Positions 52,384 through 62,890 of a DNA stretch of 64,000 bases are shown here, one piece after another. The translations under genes and the position numbers were made by a program. This DNA comes from Limnephilus marmoratus (lineage: Eukaryota > Arthropoda > Insecta > Trichoptera > Limnephilidae): assembly GCA_917880885.1 (NCBI GenBank), contig OU862910.1, positions 49,529,285-49,593,284 of the forward strand. The letters are read 5' to 3'. Numbering within the stretch: position 1 is the stretch's first letter; every line of letters begins with the position of its first letter. The notes beneath the pieces are model-generated. The model ran no database searches. It had not been told where the DNA came from and saw nothing but the letters and a program-made list of their open reading frames with translations.

Positions 52384-52807
52384 GACCTCCGTAGTCCAGT
52401 GGCTAAGACTCTTGACTCACATTCCGGAGGTCGCGGGTTCGAACCCGGCATGCGCAAATAAATTTTATTTGATTAATTTGTGTTATTTCACAATTAATTC
52501 ATTTAAAATAATTTATAGTATATTTGCGGCATGTTCCAGAGTGGAAGATACTATTAGTATCGCCCTGGTGTAAGACCACCATTCAGAATTGAAACGTTGC
52601 TTGAAAATGGCTTTAGCCGTGTTTAGTGACCAGATCTGAATAGCCAGGTACTTCCCAACCTTCCTCTTCCCCACCTCCTTCCCCTCCCCACTACCTTCAG
52701 CCTCACAACATACCCCAATTGGGGATGCCATAGTCTCACTGGCTCCAGACGGGAGCAGTTGAGATTCTTGTGCGGTATTCACTGTAAAAAAAAAAAAAAA
52801 AAAAAAA
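52384..52807 (+). mobile_element. SINE family 1, full-length reference copy
   Basis: The tRNA-like head (52384-52456) has A box TAGTCCAGTGG (52392-52402) and B box GGTTCGAACC (52436-52445). The ends GACCTCC and GCATGCG no longer pair well. The body (about 330 bp) contains CACCATTCAGAATTGAAACG, GTGTTTAGTGACCAGATCTG, AATAGCCAGGTACTTCCC, a CT-rich stretch, CCCCAATTGGGGATGCCATA and GGAGCAGTTGAGATTC. It ends in A22 (52786-52807). It is transcribed by Pol III and mobilised by LINE proteins in trans (established for SINEs). The long poly(A) suggests youth. Confidence 0.88.
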
Positions 52808-53023
52808 CCCAAAAGTGTCAGTATTTGAGACCTTGTGTTGTGCCGTTATTGTGGGAAGCTGCCAGTACCAAGATAGATCCTGAAACAGTGAAGGAAGCCA
52901 TCAAAGGTAAGGCACTTATTCCTTCCATCTCCAATTCCTGTGGTCGATATTTCAAAACGCAGTCAATTGTCTTTTACTTGTCAAAATCAGATTTACAGTT
53001 CACATCTTCTCGTGACACTTTTT

Positions 53024-53198
53024 GAAGTGAAAACTTCTTTAGCACCGTTGTAATTTGAAACTCGATGAAACGACAAATCGACACTAAAAGGAGACAACGA
53101 CATAGGTGCATCTATGGAGAATAATCGGTCTCCTCTTTGTGGTGCGCTCTTAGCCTCCCCACTCTTGTCTTCTTTAGTTTTTTTTATGGTTTCACTTC
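53024..53198 (+). mobile_element. MITE family A, short copy
   Basis: GAAGTGAAAACTTCTTTAGC at the left and TGGTTTCACTTC at the right (53187-53198) are inverted ends. The interior includes GTAATTTGAAACTCGATGAA, AATCGGTCTCCTCTTTGTGG and AGCCTCCCCACTCTTGTC. This is a compact version of the family. Confidence 0.75.
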
Positions 53199-53944
53199 TA
53201 TCGCGTGTGAACTGCACGCTTGTATTTTTGTTTATTTCTTTGTCTTATGACATATGAAAGTAACATCTTCCACATTCCTCCAAAACTTCCCTCCACATCC
53301 CCCAAGGGTACCCAACGCCCGACCAGCAGTAATTTCGGGAAAGGAATTTTTGTCTTTCCTTTCACGTTCCATTTTCCCCTTTGTCACATCAACCCCTAGC
53401 CACCCGCCCCTCCCCCTGCTCTCCACCCCAACTGGGGAGACTGTGGCGTCACTTATTTCCGTTACGGTTGTGTCGTTGCTTTTGTTTGTTCCGTTGCTAC
53501 GAAACAAACATATAACGACTTGAAGTAGTCATAAAGGTGGCCCTTTCCGCCGCGAAAGGAATGAGCAAATTATGTTTTGGAAACAAATCTCTTAAGCGTA
53601 AGAAATATAATTTTAGCGCTGTGCGTTTTTATGCTTTAGTCGGGTACCTATGCAATCAAAAGAAGAGGATAAGACTTATTTCAATGGGGTTGCCATTATG
53701 TCTGCAGAGTGGATGCGTATATTTGATGCGTTTTAATAAAATTATTTTCTGCGCGTTTCAAAATAATGTTGCTCTTCTTGGGTTTTTAACTGTTCACTGA
53801 GCGTGCAAGTAACGTAGCAAACCAGAAGAGTTCAGCATTTATAAAAATGAACACCTCGGGCATTTTTTTTCGGTTTTCGGAACAATTCATATTCATATAT
53901 ATATATATTATATATTCAATAACCATAAACATATATATATTCAA
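53199..53944. other. Unassigned DNA before the L2 LINE
   Basis: ORFs at 53254-53523 and 53537-53800 have no recognisable domains. An (AT)n microsatellite with a twice-repeated TATATTCAATAACCATAAAC lies at 53895-53956, immediately before the LINE. Confidence 0.4.
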
Positions 53945-55757
53945 TAACCATAAACAAATGTGGAAAACTGTGAATTTGGCCATAGACAATACAAAAAAGA
54001 CACAAAATATTAAGTACATCGAACATGATAAAAAAATTATAGATGCCAACTTACAGCCTAAACAATGTACAAACATATTTAATTCCTTCTTTGCAAATGT
54101 TAGAAAAAATCTTGCGAAAAATATTCATAAACCTTCTAACCCAGAAAAACATAAAAATAAAAATCTACAGAAACGTAATATACTTTCAAAATTTGAAATA
54201 ACAACAGAATGTGAAATTTTAAAAATAATAGAAAATATGAAAGGAGGTTCGTCTCCCGGTTTTGATTCTATTACGGCACACATGTTAAAATCTATGAAAT
54301 CTTACTTAATAAAACCCATCACTCATTTAATTAACTTGAGTTTAACGAAAGGAATATTTCCAATGAACTACAAAAACACAATAATCTCACCTATTTACAA
54401 ATCTGGTGATCCACAACAAGTAACGAATTATCGCCCAATTTGTCTAATTTCTAACATAGGAAAGATCTTTGAAAAAATAGTAAAAAAACAATTGGTAAAT
54501 TTCCTAGATAGTAATAAAATACTACACAAAAACCAGTTTGGTTTTATTAAATCACTCAGCACACAAGATGCAATTGCTAACGTAACTTCATACATTTACG
54601 AATCATTAGATAAAGCTAAAAAATGTGCGGGCATATTTATTGACCTCAGAAAGGCATTCGATTGCATATCCCATGAGATGCTATTAAAAAAATTAAATGA
54701 TATTGGCATAAAAGGCAACGCGATTAAATGGATCACAAACTACTTAAAAAACCGCCCTCAAGTGGTAAAAATCAATCATGTTAATAGTGATCAAGAGATT
54801 TCAAGCTTTGGAATCCCGCAAGGTACAGTGCTTGGACCAATTTTTTTTACCATATATGTAGATGATATTTTTTTTCAACATTTAAATGGTCAAATTACAT
54901 CATACGCCGACGATACAGTATTAATAATAAGTGAAAAGACTTGGGAAAATGTAGAATTAAAGGCCACAGAAGACATCAACACGCTTAAGAATTTTTTCGA
55001 CACTAATTTAATATCACTAAATAGTGAAAAGACATTTGTAATTCCATTTGCAATCCATCCAAACGATGCTCCCAAAAATTTTAACATTGTCATACACGAT
55101 AATACTAAAATTCATAGCCAAAATTATTGCAAATCAAACTGTACAATATTAAAAACAACAAATAAAATTAAATATCTCGGAGTAATTATCGACAAAAATC
55201 TGAAATGGAAGGAACAAATATGTCAAGTAGTAAACAAAATCAGAAAATTAATATATATATTTTTAAGAATTAGAAATTTTCTGTCGATAAAAAATCTATA
55301 TTTAATCTACTATGCCTTAGTTCAATCCACTCTACAATACGCTATTATTAGTTGGGGATCCGCGTATAAATGTAACCTTCTTCCAATAGAAATTGTACAA
55401 AGGACAATTATTAAAATTATATTAAAAAAATCCTTAGACTACCCAACAGAACGCCTGTTTGAAGAATTTCAAGTACCCACATTTAAAGATTTATATATTA
55501 AAAATTCATTGATTCAAATTATAAAGGAAAAAGATAAATATCCATTTTTAAATGAAAACAGAACTCGACTTAAACATGTTTTTCTATGCCCAAAACTAAA
55601 TACGTCTTTTGCACAGCATCATTATACTTACCAGGGAAGAACTTTTTTCAATCGTCTACCAGAAGAAATCAGAAGCATTAATGATAAAACCCGAATACTG
55701 CTCTCTATCAAGAGACATTTTAAAAATATTCTTAAGAAAAAAACTACTGTCAATTAA
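53847..55757 (+). CDS. Reverse transcriptase of LINE L2 (open, N-terminally truncated)
   Basis: 636 codons without interruption. Residues 1-38 translate an AT microsatellite and are unlikely to be genuine. LINE protein starts near M38. RT landmarks: GGSSPGFDSITAHMLKSM (133-150), YKSGDPQQVTNYRPI (184-198), FIDLRKAFDCISH (264-276, first catalytic Asp), GIPQGTVLGP (322-331), YADD (353-356, catalytic pair), then IKYLGVIIDKNLKW and the C-terminal WGSAY and FFNRLPEEIR blocks. It would copy LINE RNA at a nicked target, but the apurinic-type endonuclease expected upstream is missing, so this copy is not autonomous. Fragments of the same family are at 5128, 15855 and 17805. Clade (Jockey/CR1 group) is inferred. 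Confidence 0.88.
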   Translation: MNTSGIFFRFSEQFIFIYIYIIYSITINIYIFNNHKQMWKTVNLAIDNTKKTQNIKYIEHDKKIIDANLQPKQCTNIFNSFFANVRKNLAKNIHKPSNPEKHKNKNLQKRNILSKFEITTECEILKIIENMKGGSSPGFDSITAHMLKSMKSYLIKPITHLINLSLTKGIFPMNYKNTIISPIYKSGDPQQVTNYRPICLISNIGKIFEKIVKKQLVNFLDSNKILHKNQFGFIKSLSTQDAIANVTSYIYESLDKAKKCAGIFIDLRKAFDCISHEMLLKKLNDIGIKGNAIKWITNYLKNRPQVVKINHVNSDQEISSFGIPQGTVLGPIFFTIYVDDIFFQHLNGQITSYADDTVLIISEKTWENVELKATEDINTLKNFFDTNLISLNSEKTFVIPFAIHPNDAPKNFNIVIHDNTKIHSQNYCKSNCTILKTTNKIKYLGVIIDKNLKWKEQICQVVNKIRKLIYIFLRIRNFLSIKNLYLIYYALVQSTLQYAIISWGSAYKCNLLPIEIVQRTIIKIILKKSLDYPTERLFEEFQVPTFKDLYIKNSLIQIIKEKDKYPFLNENRTRLKHVFLCPKLNTSFAQHHYTYQGRTFFNRLPEEIRSINDKTRILLSIKRHFKNILKKKTTVN

Positions 55758-56028
55758 TCTTACAAATATCCTTAGTTTTCCATTACATTCTTTCTTTTTT
55801 TAAAAAAATTCACACCATTAACAAATACATACTGCAGCTCACATATACTTATGTACAATTAATTATTTAAGTACTAACTTATAACTAATAACTAATAGCA
55901 TTTATGTACACTCCCCTTCCATACACAAGCAAATGCTTTAAATGGAAGGGTAGTAAAAAAAAAAATACCTGTAAAAAAATATATATATTTGTTGTAAAAT
56001 TGTAATTATAATAAATGATTCAATAAAT

Positions 56029-56062
<34 letters not shown>
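53945..56062 (+). mobile_element. LINE L2, longest copy (RT intact, 5'-truncated)
   Basis: About 2.1 kb from the start of LINE-like protein sequence (53955) to a poly(A) tail (56033-56062). It encodes a complete reverse transcriptase domain but no endonuclease. The 3' UTR contains the hairpin CCCTTCCAT...AATGGAAGGG (55915-55951) and a short AT-rich end. It abuts the L5 3' region at 56063, so one inserted next to or into the other. Confidence 0.85.
55915..55951 (+). other. 3' UTR hairpin of LINE L2
   Basis: CCCTTCCAT and AATGGAAGGG flank an 18-base loop about 80 bases before the poly(A) tail. It is comparable in position to hairpins of other LINE families in this window. Confidence 0.7.
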
Positions 56063-56066
<4 letters not shown>

Positions 56067-56405
56067 TAATTTGGGAGGCGGTAATGGGTACTACCACCCC
56101 GTAACCTTTATTGGATAACCAACACCTCTGCCATAGGTCACCCCAAGTGGTTCGCAACGTTTGTTGATTTAGCAGGGGTGCCCGGGTTCATGGTGCGAGG
56201 TTTGTCTAGGTCTTGGAGGCGGATGACCGCAGAGGACACACTGAACCCCAGATTCCTACCCACCTCTTAAACCTTTTTCTTTCCCAGAACTCTCACCTCC
56301 TTCCTTTCGTCAAAAAACCCTCCACACAGCATCCCCAAAGATAACATAGGCCCTGAGGGAAATTATTTTCCTCAGGGCCTCCTGTGTGGAACTCATATAA
56401 AAAAA
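56063..56405 (+). mobile_element. LINE L5 3' region with terminal hairpin
   Basis: Reference copy of the module: AATTTGGGAGGCGGTAATGG, ACCAACACCTCTGCCATAGG, CCCCAAGTGGTTCGCAACG, TTAGCAGGGGTGCCCGG, GAGGTTTGTCTAGGTCTTGG, GACACACTGAACCCCAGATT and CCTCCACACAGCATCCCCAA. The hairpin AGGCCCTGAGG...CCTCAGGGCCT (56348-56380) and A-rich end follow. Only the 3' UTR-like part is present. Confidence 0.75.
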
Positions 56406-56529
56406 ATGACAAGTAATGAAAACATTTACTCATCACACACAAGGGCATTTTGACATTTTTTTTATTCAACAGGTTGTTAGTAGTTAGTTAAGACCCCGCA
56501 TTCCGAATTTTTACCGATTCATAACATAA

Positions 56530-56695
56530 TTCCGTTAAAAACCTCAGGTTTTTAAGTTCTTAAAAAAATATATTTTAGAAGATAATATCTGTACATTTGC
56601 TAAGCCGAAACGGCAATTACATGATAATCCTTCGATAAAAAAAAACCGCAAGGTTTGCTCCAAAATTTATTAAAAACACATTTTGTTCTGTTATT
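56530..56695 (+). repeat. Dispersed repeat R2, copy 2
   Basis: GGTTTTTAAGTTCTTAAAAA, TTAGAAGATAATATCTG, AGCCGAAACGGCAATTAC and CTTCGATAAAAAAAAACCGC + AAG match 45430-45545. Confidence 0.6.
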
Positions 56696-58049
56696 TAAGA
56701 GGGCATTACCAGAGAAAACCGGAAATACGTCATTTTCAAAAAAGATTTTAGACGTATTGACTCTTTTCCACAAAAAATTATAAATGGATTTCGAAAGATT
56801 GTTCTTTTATCTAGCATTCGCATGTAATAAATTTTGAGAAATTTTTTAAATTTTTAGTATAATAAGGTTATTCCATAGGTCGTTGGGATTTTTATTAAAT
56901 TTTCAAAAAAGATTTTGTATTATACCACACCCATTTCAAATAATATAATCATGCAGTAAAATAAATCAATACATTATCTAGCAAACGCATGTTTTGAATT
57001 TTAATTTTAGTTTCAATAAAATCATTAAAAAATATGTACGTACATGTGTTTCTTGACGAAAATTGGTCCATTTCTGTATTTATTTGCGCACTTACAAACT
57101 AATATATTTCAGTTTTTTTTAACATTCTTATTAAATTTAGACATTATTGAAAAATGATAAATACTTATAATCAAAAAATAACTACAAAAAGTATATTATT
57201 TTAATAGTTTTATCATCACGCCTTTCAGCATTTTTTGATGAAGGTATTTTGAATTGAAATAAATTCGATATTGAGTTAAAATTTAAAAAAGCTGGTACGG
57301 AGAATAATTAATCTTTCTCATTGTAACCGCCCTGCACGATCGTAAGAACAACTTTCGACGAAATGTGGATTTTCGTCCGCTGGCTGGTTAAATGCTCTTA
57401 ATACTTAGAGGTAGAACACTACCTTACGCGACGCTTGGTAGTTAAGTACTAAAACTACAAAATCGAAAACACTACAATTGACTTGTTTTTTCCTGCTACT
57501 TTCTACAGCGCGTCTATGTATATTGTAACGTCATTGTGGAATACGCTTTGTACGTGTACATACATTTAAAATATTGCACAATTAAAATAATGGCTCGGCT
57601 TAATGGCAGATGGCTATAACAATCAGTGCTAGAGAGGTGACTACAGAATACAGAGTAAAGAGTACAGAGCACGGAGCGGGCACGAGGCATGAAAAGCTTT
57701 CACAATACATTAAAGCCCGGCTGCGAGCCAGCGGAGCTTTCAGCAATATTTGAGGGTTTCGCTACTCTAATTTCGCCCGCGCGGTAAAAGCTCGGCCAAA
57801 GTTTCACCTTTATTGTCCCGGGACGTCGTGTTCCGCTGGAGCCTAGCCATAAGACACAAGATGTAACGTGGTGACCCCGCACCTCACACGTTATACGTTA
57901 TACGGCCGCGGATAAAACCACTAAGTAATAAAATGGCTTGCAACTTTTTACAAATTTAAAAGTGTTGCAGTATCATTTAACATTTCACATAAGATGTAGA
58001 ACTTCGTGGGTTAGTTTGGTAAAAGCAAATTTATTACAGCGAAAATTAC
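56696..58049. other. Unassigned AT-rich DNA, no supported gene
   Basis: Nothing recognised. ORFs are short and lack features. Confidence 0.4.
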
Positions 58050-58225
58050 GAAGAAACCTCTAGATCACAAATAATACCTTCACGATTTAAAAGCAAAGCT
58101 AAAGTCCTGGATTCAATTCTTAGATGCGACCATATCTTTTTTTAATGATTTTACTGTTTCAAATTTTTGCTAGAAACTCGCTAATATTGTCTTCAATGAT
58201 TAAATATTGCAATTTGAGATTTTAC
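58050..58225 (+). mobile_element. SINE family 2, decayed copy
   Basis: AAAGTCCTGGATTCAATTCT (diverged B box) then CCATATCTTTTTTTAATGAT, TTTACTGTTTCAAATTTTTG, CTCGCTAATATTGTCTTCAA and AATATTGCAATTTGAGATTT + TACTCATCAAG. The order matches the right arm at 24666-24800. Confidence 0.6.
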
Positions 58226-58454
58226 TCATCAAGTCATTAAGTTATTCCAAAAGTTAAAATATATTCTTCCTCGATAGACGTCTCACATAAAAATAAAAAT
58301 TTATATATTTATCTAAAACACTGTCTAGTTTGCATTTGGTTCGAAATCTTGCATTCGTAGATAAAGATAGCAGCCAATAAGAACACGCGTTAAGAAAATT
58401 AAGATAATGTTGGTAGTTCTATAGAGTTAAATATGACCAAAGAGGAAATGGTCG

Positions 58455-58590
58455 AATTATGTCAGTGATTACAGCAGAGCCCCGGCAAAGCTAAGGGCCT
58501 GGGTTCAACTCCTAGTTGCAACCGTATCTTTTTTCTGATTTTCCTGTTTCAAATTTTCGTTTTGAGAGTCGCTAATATTGTCTGTAATGT
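58455..58590 (+). mobile_element. SINE family 2, second decayed copy
   Basis: GGGCCTGGGTTCAACTCCTA (B-box region), then CCGTATCTTTTTTCTGATTT, CCTGTTTCAAATTTTCG and GTCGCTAATATTGTCTG. The tRNA head is partly lost. Confidence 0.6.
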
Positions 58591-58689
58591 ATTTCTTATT
58601 ATTCCTTCCAGCTTCGTGATAATAATTGTTCTAAACTCTATGGTGATATTAATTCTTTTTTTTTCCAATGTTTGATAGTTTGGAATAAA

Positions 58690-58850
58690 TGGTAATGAAC
58701 TTAGGTAGTTTTTTCGAAATTATCTGTCAAACCATAAACAAAGTGTAAAAATCAATAACTGTCTCACCAATCAATTGACAATTATTTGCTTTGGCGTGCC
58801 TCAAGGAAGCGCTTTGGGTCCCACTTTATTCTTAATTTATATATGAAATT
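58690..58850 (+). pseudogene. LINE RT active-site fragment
   Basis: The plus frame reads FFRNYLSNHKQSVKINN, LTNQLTIICFGVPQGSALGP and TLFLIYI, then a stop (58842). GVPQGSALGP is the conserved RT motif between the two catalytic blocks. Upstream and downstream domains are missing. Confidence 0.7.
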
Positions 58851-59610
58851 TATGGTATGAAAAAAAAATTTCGGTTTTCAAAAAAAATATCCAGAAATAC
58901 AAATATATTTTAATATTAGAGTTGAGTATTGGCAACCTAATATTATTTATATGGGAAAACTGGACCACACAGAAAAAGTTTTACATTTATATGCTGACAC
59001 CTTTAAAAATTATTTGAATAGCTAATCATCATATAAAAGGCAGTATAGCCGTTTATGTATTTAAAATAAAAACAAATAAAAATAAAAACAAAGATATAAT
59101 ATAAAAATAAAAAAAATGTTGAGAAATTGAATTAAAATGTAACAAATTATAAATCATTGGTCTAATAATTATAATGCCTGCAAAGCCAAAATTCATATTT
59201 TCGCATTCAAATAAGTGGGTACCTACATTATTTGTAAAGCAGCCATCACACCTGCCTAGCGGAACAGCGAATGGCGAGGAACGGCTATAAATCTCGAACC
59301 CTTTGCACTCATTCATAATGCATGAAGATCTCTGTTACATGATTCAATTACTGTTAAATTGCATTCAATTCTATTGTAGTAATAGTCACGTTACACGACG
59401 GGAATGTAACACAAGCGTTGCTAAGTAAAAAGAAACCCGAACAATAAAAAACACAAACAGTAATTATAGGGTTAGCTTGTTTACAATAAGGTGTCAGGAT
59501 CAACAAATTAATTCGTTTATTATATATTTTAAATTCTACTTAAAAAAATGTATTTCTTCTTCATTGATAATATATATTATAAAATCACTTTGTGCCATCA
59601 TAATACGGCA
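58851..59610. other. Unassigned AT-rich DNA
   Basis: Nothing recognised. Confidence 0.4.
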
Positions 59611-59619
59611 TAAAATTTT

Positions 59620-60045
59620 TTAATTTGGGAGACGGGTATGGTTTTTGGACAACCAACACCCTTGCCATCTCTAATCGTAACTCGTAACTCTAAGTGGTTC
59701 GGTACGCTTGGTGACTTAGCTGGTGTGCCCGATTTGATGGGGGTGAGGTTTGTCTAGGTTTTGGCAGCCAACGTGTTTACTCATCTACTGCGTGGCGGAT
59801 GGATCAGGAGAGATTGGTTGAGTGAGACCTCTTCATCCAGACATCCAGCAGTGGGAGGGATGGATTCATACGTTCGTCTCTTCTAGACACACTGACCCCC
59901 AGATTCTTACCCACTCCTCATATTTTTTCTTTCCAGAACTTTATCTCTTTCCTTTCCCTAAAAAAAACCCTCCTCACAGCATCCCCAAAGATGAATAGGC
60001 CCCGAGGGAAAAAATTCCAGGCCGTGCCTCCCTAATGGAGTTAAT
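59620..60045 (+). mobile_element. LINE L5 3' region, plus copy of tail-to-tail pair
   Basis: AATTTGGGAGACGGGTATGG, ACCAACACCCTTGCC, AAGTGGTTCGGTACGCTTGG, GGTTGAGTGAGACCTCTTCA, GACACACTGACCCCCAGATT and CCCTCCTCACAGCATCCCC, with a decayed terminal hairpin (59999-60036), follow the 56063-56405 module. Confidence 0.7.
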
Positions 60046-60054
60046 GTATTTTTT

Positions 60055-60450
60055 TCATTAGCTCTTTACAAGAGGCCCTGAGTAAAATAATTCTCTTCAG
60101 GGCCTACTTCATCTTTGGGAATGCTGTTTGGAGGGTCTTTTTAGTAAAGGTAGCAGATGAAGTTCTAGGAGGGAGAAAGGTATAAGGGGTGGGTAGGAAT
60201 CTGGGGTTTAGTATGTCCAAGAGTGACGGCTTTATGAATCCATCCATTCCACTGCGGTGCAAGGCGAAGTTCCGAGAGACTCCTGCTTGAGAGTTCAAAA
60301 GGTCTCCTTCAAATAGTCTCCGGTCTGCCACGCAGTTGGTAGGAAGACGCATCCGAAGGCAAAACCCGGACACACCCCACCTCATGATCACGGACATCAC
60401 CAAACACCAGTCACCTATGACTGAGGTGTTGGCTGTCCAAAAAATAACGT
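60055..60450 (-). mobile_element. LINE L5 3' region, minus copy of tail-to-tail pair
   Basis: Read on minus: GGACAGCCAACACCTCAGTC, GTTTTGCCTTCGGATGCGTC, GAAGGAGACCTTTTGAACTC, GACATACTAAACCCCAGATT and ACCCTCCAAACAGCATTCCC, then the hairpin 60105-60073. It meets the plus copy tail to tail around 60046-60056. Confidence 0.7.
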
Positions 60451-60827
60451 AGGTACAGGGTACAGCATAATATAATAAGCCTAGAAATATTTCTGGAAAT
60501 GTTTGTGCAAACCGTAGTAGGCAACTCTCCAGGTAATCTGATAATATGTCATGCCATAACTTAATATCAATACATGTCATGTCATGTCAATGTCTGCACT
60601 CATGTATTTTCAAACACACAACGATCCTACTCGTATAATGTAACACATGTATAAATGTGGCAAGAACGGGTTACCCCAGTATGGTTACATTTTATCTTTT
60701 ATTTCCAGTTTGTAATCTGTTAACTGAATTAAATAATAATAAAAAATATTTTAACAATTATTATAAGCAATAATTATCAGCCTGAAACACTCATCTGCAT
60801 TGAAAAAATCTTCCGAGAAAAGATACA

Positions 60828-60905
60828 TGACGCCAACGGGACTTGAACTCGTGTCCTTCTGATTGTCGGTCAGGTGCTCTGAGCTATGGCGGCTTATCTA
60901 ATACC
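60828..60905 (-). mobile_element. tRNA-like SINE head, family 2-like
   Basis: Minus strand: GCCGCCATAGCTCAGAGCAC (A-box region), CTGACCGACAATCAGAAGG (anticodon-like arm), then GAGTTCAAGTCCC (B box) and TCATGTATCTTTTCTCGG, comparable to GTCAATATCTTTTTCTGA after the head at 24701. A functional tRNA is unlikely because the acceptor strands do not match. Confidence 0.5.
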
Positions 60906-61114
60906 CGCTAAATAATTCAATATATACAAGTGTTTCATTCAACAATTACTGTTTATTACATTTTTCCACCTGAAAACAACCAACTTTATTTTTGTGGGAG
61001 AGGCGTTGGTTGTGCTAAATCTCTCGCTCCATGATTGGGCTATAAGACAATATTTTTTGTTTGTTGATAATAGATTAATTATTTTTAAGGGCTTATTTTT
61101 ATTTCCAAAGCTTC

Positions 61115-61256
61115 TCGGGAAGAGTCGGAATAATAGAAGAGCATCAATGAGACGATGTATGAATGTGAACGAGGCAAGGAGTGTATGCCAAGATCGAGTT
61201 GTTTGGCGGTCCGTCCTCTCCGCCTACCCCTGCGGGGAAACGGCGTGATGGTTATA
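61115..61256 (+). pseudogene. LINE L6 C-terminal tail
   Basis: In-frame SRNNRRASMRRCMNVNEARS, then VCQDRVVWRSVLSAYPCGET, followed by the stop near GTGATGG. This equals the end of the 22444-22695 reading frame. Only about 45 family codons remain. Confidence 0.8.
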
Positions 61257-61437
61257 AATATTCAGAAAATATTCTGGCATAAATGGCAGTAATAAGTTAT
61301 GTAAGCCACATTTTTGTTTATTATTTACTTCAACCCTTGGCGGCCTTGAGGGGATATTTTATAAAAATAGCGCTATATAATTTATCCAATGATTATTAAA
61401 AATGCATTCTACCGATTCTACTCAACTGCTCATTTTT

Positions 61438-61560
61438 GAAGTGTAACTTCCCTAGCTCCATTAGAGTGATTTGAAATTCAGATGAAACGGAAATGACGCA
61501 CTACGGCACCTGCGAAGCATCAAACTGCGCTCAAGGCTCCTATTGGTTAAGATATAAAAC
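61438..61560 (+). mobile_element. MITE family A, diverged copy
   Basis: GAAGTGTAACTTCCCTAGCT + CCATTAG, GATTTGAAATTCAGATGAAA + CGG and CAAGGCTCCTATTGGTTAAG match the subtype at 38225-38475. The right end is not found. Confidence 0.55.
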
Positions 61561-61650
61561 GGAAACGACGATAGGTCTGCGCTCATTGACCGCTTAATTT
61601 TTTTACGGGTCGTCGGAATATAATGCCTAAATTTGCGCCTCGCTGAGCGC

Positions 61651-61736
61651 GTCCTATAGCGCAGCGGTATAGTGCATTGCAAATCTCAGTAGCCAGAGAA
61701 ATCCAGCGGACGGAGGTTCGAATTCTATGAAATCCA
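61651..61736 (+). mobile_element. tRNA-like SINE head, unclassified
   Basis: GTCCTATAGCGCAGCGGTAT has an A-box-like TAGCGCAGCGG. GAGGTTCGAATTC is a good B box about 55 bases on. An A-rich stretch follows. No anticodon arm of normal size can be placed. Confidence 0.45.
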
Positions 61737-62575
61737 AAAAAAAATAAAGATTTTTTTTTTGTAAATCAATATATCTTCAAATCACTTTAAAATAAACAGG
61801 CAAAAGAAAGCGACATATCTATCTCGGTCCAAAATAAGATCAACCCGTGGATGCGCATGTCTCCGCCCATTCTCCCCACTGCTTGCTAGACGAACGCTAA
61901 CACATTCAATCCCACTATTTAAATAAATTAAATTATTTTATTAAATTTTATTTTATTTGTCTGACAAAAAATGACAACATTTTATACCTTTAAATAATGG
62001 TAGCGGTAGTATTACCAAATACATATTGTACTTTATGTGGCATGAGATTTACCAAATTGGCTGAGGAATTAATCCGAAACTAAAAATATAATCATTGTCA
62101 TTTAAAAAAAACCTCAGATGATTCACTTGAAACATTGAAAGCCAGTGAATCATCGTTGTTGTCTCCGAGGTCATGAACAATAATATGATGGACATTCCAA
62201 AATTATCGCTTAATACCAATAATATGTCGAATAAAATTACTCAAATACTCTGATGTAACTTTTCCGATACCTTCTTACGTAGGTGTTCTTAGGCATTTAT
62301 TTTGAAGGAGAAATTATTTACTTTAACATGTTATTTTATCATCGACCATACCAATTCGCTCGTGTTTAATTCGCAATGTCAAGGAAGTAATCGTAGCATA
62401 GTTTTGTTGACTTCGCTAGCAGTGACATTTACCATATACTTATTATTTATCATATAACCCTCTGTGAGAGCTGTCCTCTTTTGTTCTTTGTAATTAGTGA
62501 TAATGTATTTGAACACATAGGCTGATTACCCATTTTACCACTGGGTGTGAATGGGTTAATTTTTTGTAACGCGGA
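61737..62575. other. Unassigned DNA
   Basis: Nothing recognised. Confidence 0.4.
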
Positions 62576-62890
62576 CACACAGTACGATAGAAGTGTGTCG
62601 TTCCGGCCGGAACGAATCCAAAGATTCCGAGTCCGAATGCGTTTGATTCGTTCCGAGTCCGCAAAATGTTATGAATCAGTTCCGGAGTCGCTCGCACTCG
62701 GGCGAGGTTGACGCGGAAGGAGGTGTGCGACGCGGGCCGGGCGGCAGGAATCATTTACGGGAGGAGGTGCGCGGCGCAGGCCGGGCGGGATTTGTCACTC
62801 GGGAACGAGTGACAGAGTGAGAATACAGGACTCATTCACGGGATGAGGTGTGTGGCGCAAGCGGGGCGGCGTTGTATTGCTCTAGCGGGG
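62576..62890. repeat. GC-rich repetitive segment
   Basis: Much higher GC than its surroundings. It contains the palindrome TCGTTCCGGCCGGAACGA (62599-62616), two TTCCGAGTCCG motifs, and three diverged units of GGAGGTGTGCGACGCGGGCC-type sequence (about 62719, 62762 and 62843). TTCCGGCC and GAGTCCG motifs recur in the tandem array at 63777-64000. Confidence 0.6.

Noticed and set aside
53847..53955. Membrane-like N-terminus of the 636-codon ORF
   Set aside because: It translates an AT microsatellite; the hydrophobic stretch is not part of the LINE protein.
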